This document shows, in pieces, positions 59,335 through 64,000 of a DNA stretch of 64,000 nucleotides. Under the pieces are notes generated by a model that searched no databases, was not told the DNA's origin, and saw only the letters and a list, made by a program, of their open reading frames with translations. The number at the start of each line of letters is the position of its first letter. Position 1 is the first letter of the stretch. The translations under genes were made by a program, and so were the position numbers. Source of the stretch: Diadema setosum (taxonomy: Eukaryota > Echinodermata > Echinoidea > Diadematoida > Diadematidae); the NCBI GenBank assembly GCA_033980235.1, contig CM067076.1, forward strand, positions 36,075,709-36,139,708, written 5' to 3'.

Positions 59335-61484
59335 TTTAAAGTATTTTGTATGTAGAAAGATTAATGAGAATAAGAAAAAATGAACATAGGATTTGACATC
59401 TTACCAACATACTTTAACATTTAATAGGTTCCTGTAAAATGGATGGTATGTGCATGTTTGTTTCATCTAAACAGATATAGAAACTATGGCAATAGACAGG
59501 CGCTAGGCTAAGGTTACACTCGTGACTCCTGGGGAAATGGGTCTGCAGAAGTAGGAAAGTGGTGTTAGCTACTGTATGTCCTTTGTTATCAGAGTGTTGC
59601 CTGGAATGTTACTTAATATTCTACATTTGGGGTAAATTTGCATTTTGAAAAAAAAAAGACTTTCCCCATTCCACTTCTGATAGGACTTACCAATTTTAAA
59701 GTAAATTACCCTGTAAATCTGTGAAATTGGGAAAAAAATATCTAGGCTGTCTGTTTTAATAGGGTGATGTTAGATTAGCCCAGTAAAACTATTATAGAAT
59801 TTTACAGCTGCCATAAAAGAATGTATCACATTGCCTGAAGGAATTCTGCTGGCTGGAGTTCACATACCACATAAAATAATCTTTACAACCCTCAAATGCA
59901 TTTAGCAGCAGCCTAAAATAAACTGCTCAAGCATGTTTAACCGATATCATTTTTCATATTTCTTCTCTTATCAACGAATATATCTCACGACTTGATGTTG
60001 AGATTTTACAAATGAAACATCAAACTGACAAGAAATTAACAAAAACTGAGTAGTTACTTGCTCACATATTTGGTTTGAAGAAAATTAGATTAGTAAGTAG
60101 AAAAGCATAGATGGGTAAGACAGGCAGGAAAGGAAAAAAAAAAATCTGAAACTGATTTCCTTTCTCATGTTAACATACACCATTGTTTATCATGCCAAAA
60201 TATAGAAATTGCAATGAAAAAACAAACAAACAAACAAAACACACACACACACACAGTGGTACACTAAGTATAGTCTTCAAAAGGGTGACACTACGATGTA
60301 CAATCTTCAAAGCTAACAAAAACCACTAAAAGGCATGGATTTGAGGTACAATTTTGTCTTACAGAAAATAAATAATGATGGTCATTCATGATCAGGCTTA
60401 GAAGTAAAGCCTGCAGCTTTTGTTGTATGGACTCTACATACAAAGTTGTCAATGGTAGAAGAGTTTAGCTAGACTGTGTAGACAACAAATTGAGAAGTAG
60501 TAGTGCTAAAAAGTGGCAACAGCCAATGGGAAAGGCAGTATATGATATAAAGATTATGATATGTTATATTAAAACTTGCCTGGAGCAAGGGAGATCTCTT
60601 CAAAAGACTTGACACAAGACTATTTTTCCTCTGAAGGTATGTAAATTGCTACCTTGAAGGAAAAAAATATAGATATAGATATGTTTTATCTAAGCGCTCT
60701 ATTTATTTGACAAGTGTATTGTTACAAGAATATGCAATTTGACAATGGATTATGTATGAGCTAGAGTATGTTGAATGATATTCATTTATATACATTTCTG
60801 TTATGCAGTTATTGCTAGTTAGTTTTTCCTAAACCCAATGTGGAACAAATAAAAAAGAACTTGGTATGCATGTATTAATGTGTAACCTTTTGTCAACTTT
60901 GGCATCAAAAAGTGCCCTACATTGGAGTCTGTGTCTTGACAAGGGCAAAATAAGATATATTTCAACATTTTTTTTTTTTGGTCATTTTTTCTGCTAACAG
61001 TTTTGTTGATGTTTTACTTTATTTTGTCTTCAATTCTCTGCAGTAAAAGCCATCTCAGTGAGATGTGCACTGTACAAATCAGTCCTTGTCAGCAGGTTCA
61101 GAAAACAAAAGAAATGACTAAAACTTTGTTCTGTGGATTATATTTCAAGGTCGCTGTCCTGACAAACATTGTTGACTTGATATTCTGTGCAATGCAAGTA
61201 TGCATTTGCTTTATCATGCAGGATTTGACGACATTTCTTACTGTGTCAGAGAAGCCAGTGTTATTACAGCACGTAATATACCTTAAAAACTATGTATAGT
61301 TTCTACTCGTCAGCACCTGTTGTTTTCCATTCAAAGTTAATATATAAATATGATCTCTTGAAACCTGATATCCAGCTTTGTTTGCTGTTTTCATTCTCCC
61401 TTTTTTCTTCAGTGATGTCTAATTTGTGATTATTTTAAGCCTTTTTTTTTCAACTACCACATTCCTCTGTGGTAATCACTAAAT

Positions 61485-61519
61485 TACACACACACACACA
61501 CACATGCACAAATACATAC

Positions 61520-61590
<71 letters not shown>
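61485..61590 (+). repeat. (CA)n and long (AT)n microsatellite
   Basis: A short CA run (61486..61504), then about 30 uninterrupted AT units (61523..61585). Confidence 0.96.
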
Positions 61591-61592
<2 letters not shown>

Positions 61593-61636
61593 TCAAAATA
61601 TGAAAGTTCTGTGTCGGTGTGGTTATAAGTAGATAT

Positions 61637-61803
61637 CAAGAGTATGAACTAAGAAGTCAAATAAAAACACCGCAAGAGCCAAAAAAATTGGACTGACGTT
61701 TCAGTCAAAGACCTTTATCACAGGTCTTTGATAAAGGTCTTTGACTGAAATATCAGTCCAATTTTTTGGCTGCTGTGGTGTATCCTAAGTTCTTACTCTT
61801 GAT
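61637..61803. mobile_element. Near-perfect palindromic repeat
   Basis: The inner arms TTGGACTGACGTTTCAGTCA and TGACTGAAATATCAGTCCAA, with AAAGACCTTTATCA paired to TGATAAAGGTCTTT, surround a tiny centre. The outer arms (AAGAGTATGAACTnAGnA / TAAGTTCTTACTCTT; CACCGCAAGAGCC / GGCTGCTGTGGTG) extend it to about 165 bp. Confidence 0.75.
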
Positions 61804-62991
61804 TATTATATATGCATTAAAAAAATAGTGTATTTATAACAAGATTTGTGATTGATTGACATGGTATAATGCAACATTCACTGATTTTGCCATAGTTTAT
61901 GGGCGTTGCCTAAACAAATCAATGTTATGAATACAATTTACTCAACCAAATGATATAAAATCCCATTTCATGATCTATTCCAGCCACTGTACACTCCAAT
62001 TAAATGCATGACTAGAACTAGTACAATTCTCTTTCACCTCAGTGTCATCACTTCTGCAAAAACACATTTCACACATAAAATGCTTAAAGGAGACACAGAT
62101 ACATGAGGCTAACATCAAATTACATGTAGTATGATATGAATTAATTTAATTCAAAAAATATTAATAAGCACATACATAGTTTTGTAAATATATACAATAT
62201 CTACATTCCTTACATGAGACAAAATTGCACTCTGAAACACAATAATGTGTTATTGTTCTCCAAGAGATAAAAATCATGAAGCCCTTGGTTTTACAAATTG
62301 AAATAACAAAATAAAGTAGCTGCATAGATCAATACTGTAATATTTCAGTCCCACAGCCTCTACTTGATGTGATGTTCACAGTTCATACTCCCCTCTTTTG
62401 ACAGTGTAGTTATTGGTCCAACATAACACATAACAGACCTAACATCTTGTACAATTGTACATTGCTATCTTGGTAAAACAGTTCCTACATTTTCACTGCT
62501 GACATTTGGCTGGACCAGAATCTTCTGTACCTCAGCAATACGTACACCCTCTTACAGTCCCTAGTCCCTTTTTATGTGGAACTTTGCATCAGTCTCTTAC
62601 CCTTCCTGCCATCACAGTACTGCATACCTGGTACTCTATGAGCATATCAAATGTACAATTTGTATATGACCACAATTTCCCTTGTCTAGCAAGTATATTG
62701 ATTTCAGCTGACAGCTTCCACAGAAGTCACATCCCGTAACACTTAGAGATAGTGTATCAGGCGAATACTCATGACTGCCTTTATAAACTTTGGTGTTTTA
62801 ATCTAAAATCTGAGTGACAAACCTCAGTTTTTGTTATCAAAGCAAACAATACCCTAACACACATTTCAATGAGATTGTTGCTGTATCTTGTATCTACCTG
62901 AAGGGAGAGGCTGCATAGTCTAAATTGCTTTGATGAAATCTTTAGTCCCATATATTACATTCCATGTGGTGCTAACATGATGGACTCCTGG

Positions 62992-63226
62992 TCATAAGAA
63001 CATGGAACTCACGGACTGGCTGTCTAGAGGGAGCACCACTCCCTGTCTCTGTAGTTCCCTGAGAACCTCCAAGATTGCCTCCAGCTCCACCCGGAACCTC
63101 TGGATCTCCAAGTTCTTCCCTTCCACGAGGCTCTTGAGCTGTAAAATCTCCTGCTCCTTCTCCTCCGATGCACTGAGAGCCGCTCTCTCCACCAAGACTC
63201 TCAGATCTCTGTCTCTCTGAGTGTGT
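62992..63226 (-). CDS. Probable last coding exon of an unidentified coiled-coil protein
   Basis: On the - strand, CTTCCTCCAG ending at 63227 is a strong 3' splice acceptor with a pyrimidine tract. The exon then reads, after one split base, HTQRDRDLRVLVERAALSAS, EEKEQEILQLKSLVEGKNLE, IQRFRVELEAILEVLRELQR, and ends SQSVSSMFL with TGA at 62994..62992. The Leu/Val spacing and Glu/Lys/Arg/Gln content give a clear heptad coiled coil of about 55 residues followed by a short tail. Codon use is GC-richer than the flanks. The family is not recognised; cytoskeletal or centrosomal coiled-coil proteins are plausible. The upstream exons would lie beyond the right end of the window, unless the short sequence to 64000 holds one that I missed. 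Confidence 0.6.
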
Positions 63227-63408
63227 CTGGAGGAAGATGGAGGGCATTGGAAGTGGAATCATTGTGAGTGTGTGTGGGGAGAAGAGATCTGGGGACATTA
63301 GCTGTGTTCCTGGTCTTTGCACAAACATTCTCCTTGGGCTATTTAAAGTTATTTCGTAGCACAATATTTATGTGAAGGATAGTGCCATAGGGATGGTGCA
63401 TCATTTAA

Positions 63409-63969
63409 CCCATTCCTTATGGGAACCTGGTATACCAGGATCCCGTGGGAGCAACTGATATACGGGAACCTGGTATACCAGGTTCCCAAAATGAAGACAA
63501 GAGTCCCCCTGCTTTTGTGGCCTAAATTCATGTTTCTTTGTGTTAAAATGCCCAGAAAAGTGGGTTTGATAAAAAGATCAGAGTTTATTCTATCAGCATT
63601 TGTTCTCCTTCTGTTTGAAAAATGTGTATTTCACAGTATTATTTACCTTTTTCCTGATTTAGTTTTCACTTGTTCTGTTGTAAACTCGTACGAACATGTA
63701 CACAGCGATCAAGGCTGAGATCAGTTAGAATTCTGTGTTCGCCGACCCCAGTCACCCCATTTTGAGTAGAACAAAAGATTCTTCTTGCACCCGATCGATA
63801 TTTCCATTGTTCACTGGCACATGTAGTTGACTGTGGAAAGGGGGATACAATGACCGCTTGACTGCCTTCACACAGGTGGATTACCAACCTGTCTGCCTCT
63901 CTGTCTACGGGCAAAAAGAGTCTCGTTTTGGGGCATTAAAGGCACTCAAAGAATTGCGGAAGGAACGGG
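63409..63969. mobile_element. piggyBac-like non-autonomous element (TTAA target duplication)
   Basis: 561 bp flanked by TTAA (63405..63408 and 63970..63973). The ends CCCATTCCTT and, inverted, CCCGTTCCTT begin with CCC as piggyBac termini do. Just inside the left end are two copies of a 24-bp palindrome (half-site GGGAACCTGGTA) at 63420..63443 and 63463..63486. The frames inside do not resemble the transposase. It sits in the intron immediately upstream of the coiled-coil exon. Confidence 0.7.
63420..63486. repeat. Paired 24-bp palindromes
   Basis: The second copy (63463..63486) is a perfect palindrome with half GGGAACCTGGTA; the first (63420..63443) has a single mismatch (GATCCC for GTTCCC). 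Nineteen bases separate them. They lie 11 bp inside the left end of the TTAA-flanked element. Confidence 0.9.
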
Positions 63970-64000
63970 TTAAGAGACAAACAAAAACAAAAGTCAAACT

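Larger units (their letters stand above)
57491..62985. other. AT-rich intergenic stretch between convergent genes
   Basis: Apart from two palindromic elements and an (AT)n, I see nothing coding. Part of the right side may be 3' UTR of the - strand gene that ends at 62992. Frames such as 61003..61299 are AT-driven. Confidence 0.5.

Noticed and set aside
1..64000. CRISPR arrays, operons, bacterial or viral genes
   Set aside because: Introns, microsatellites, MITEs and a metazoan receptor gene show animal nuclear DNA. No such features were seen.

Overview
This is animal nuclear DNA: AT-rich, intron-rich, and crowded with microsatellites, short inverted-repeat transposons and retrotransposon tails. 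The one gene that can be read with certainty is the 3' two-thirds or more of a kainate-type ionotropic glutamate receptor (GRIK family) on the + strand, 38947..56393. Twelve coding exons join in a single open frame of 818 residues ending at a TGA at 56391. The mix of hairpin elements with TTCATAAAGCTGTTCGTAA-type and AGGACAAGTTCACC-type ends suggests a marine deuterostome, most likely an echinoderm. That placement rests on recollection of repeat types and was not searched.

Layout. 1..38946: no coding exon could be supported. The stretch holds simple repeats, a 1.0 kb TA-flanked foldback element (8660..9669), a tRNA-like SINE (about 16902..17112), LINE-like 3' tails, a palindromic hairpin element (24727..24898), a TATA/CRE/CCAAT-like candidate promoter near 22.74-22.86 kb, and a diverged tandem repeat at 33.05-33.20 kb. 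Part or all of it is probably upstream intron of the receptor gene, because the signal peptide and first amino-terminal-domain exon(s) were not found and the first visible exon opens in mid-codon. 38947..56393: the receptor exons, with at least four short inverted-repeat elements in the introns. 56394..about 57490: probable 3' UTR. 57.5..62.9 kb: AT-rich DNA with two further palindromic elements and a long (AT)n. 62992..63226 (- strand): probable last coding exon of an unidentified coiled-coil protein. 63409..63969: a TTAA-flanked piggyBac-like short element.

The receptor appears functional. All glutamate-contact residues, the SYTANLAAF gate motif, a genomic Gln at the Q/R pore site and the residues forming the kainate-receptor Na+/Cl- sites are present. 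The most unusual points are a 35-bp tandem duplication that copies the exon/intron junction and 5' splice site of the 54-bp exon, and the single uninterrupted 561-bp exon that carries late S1, M1, M2, M3 and early S2.
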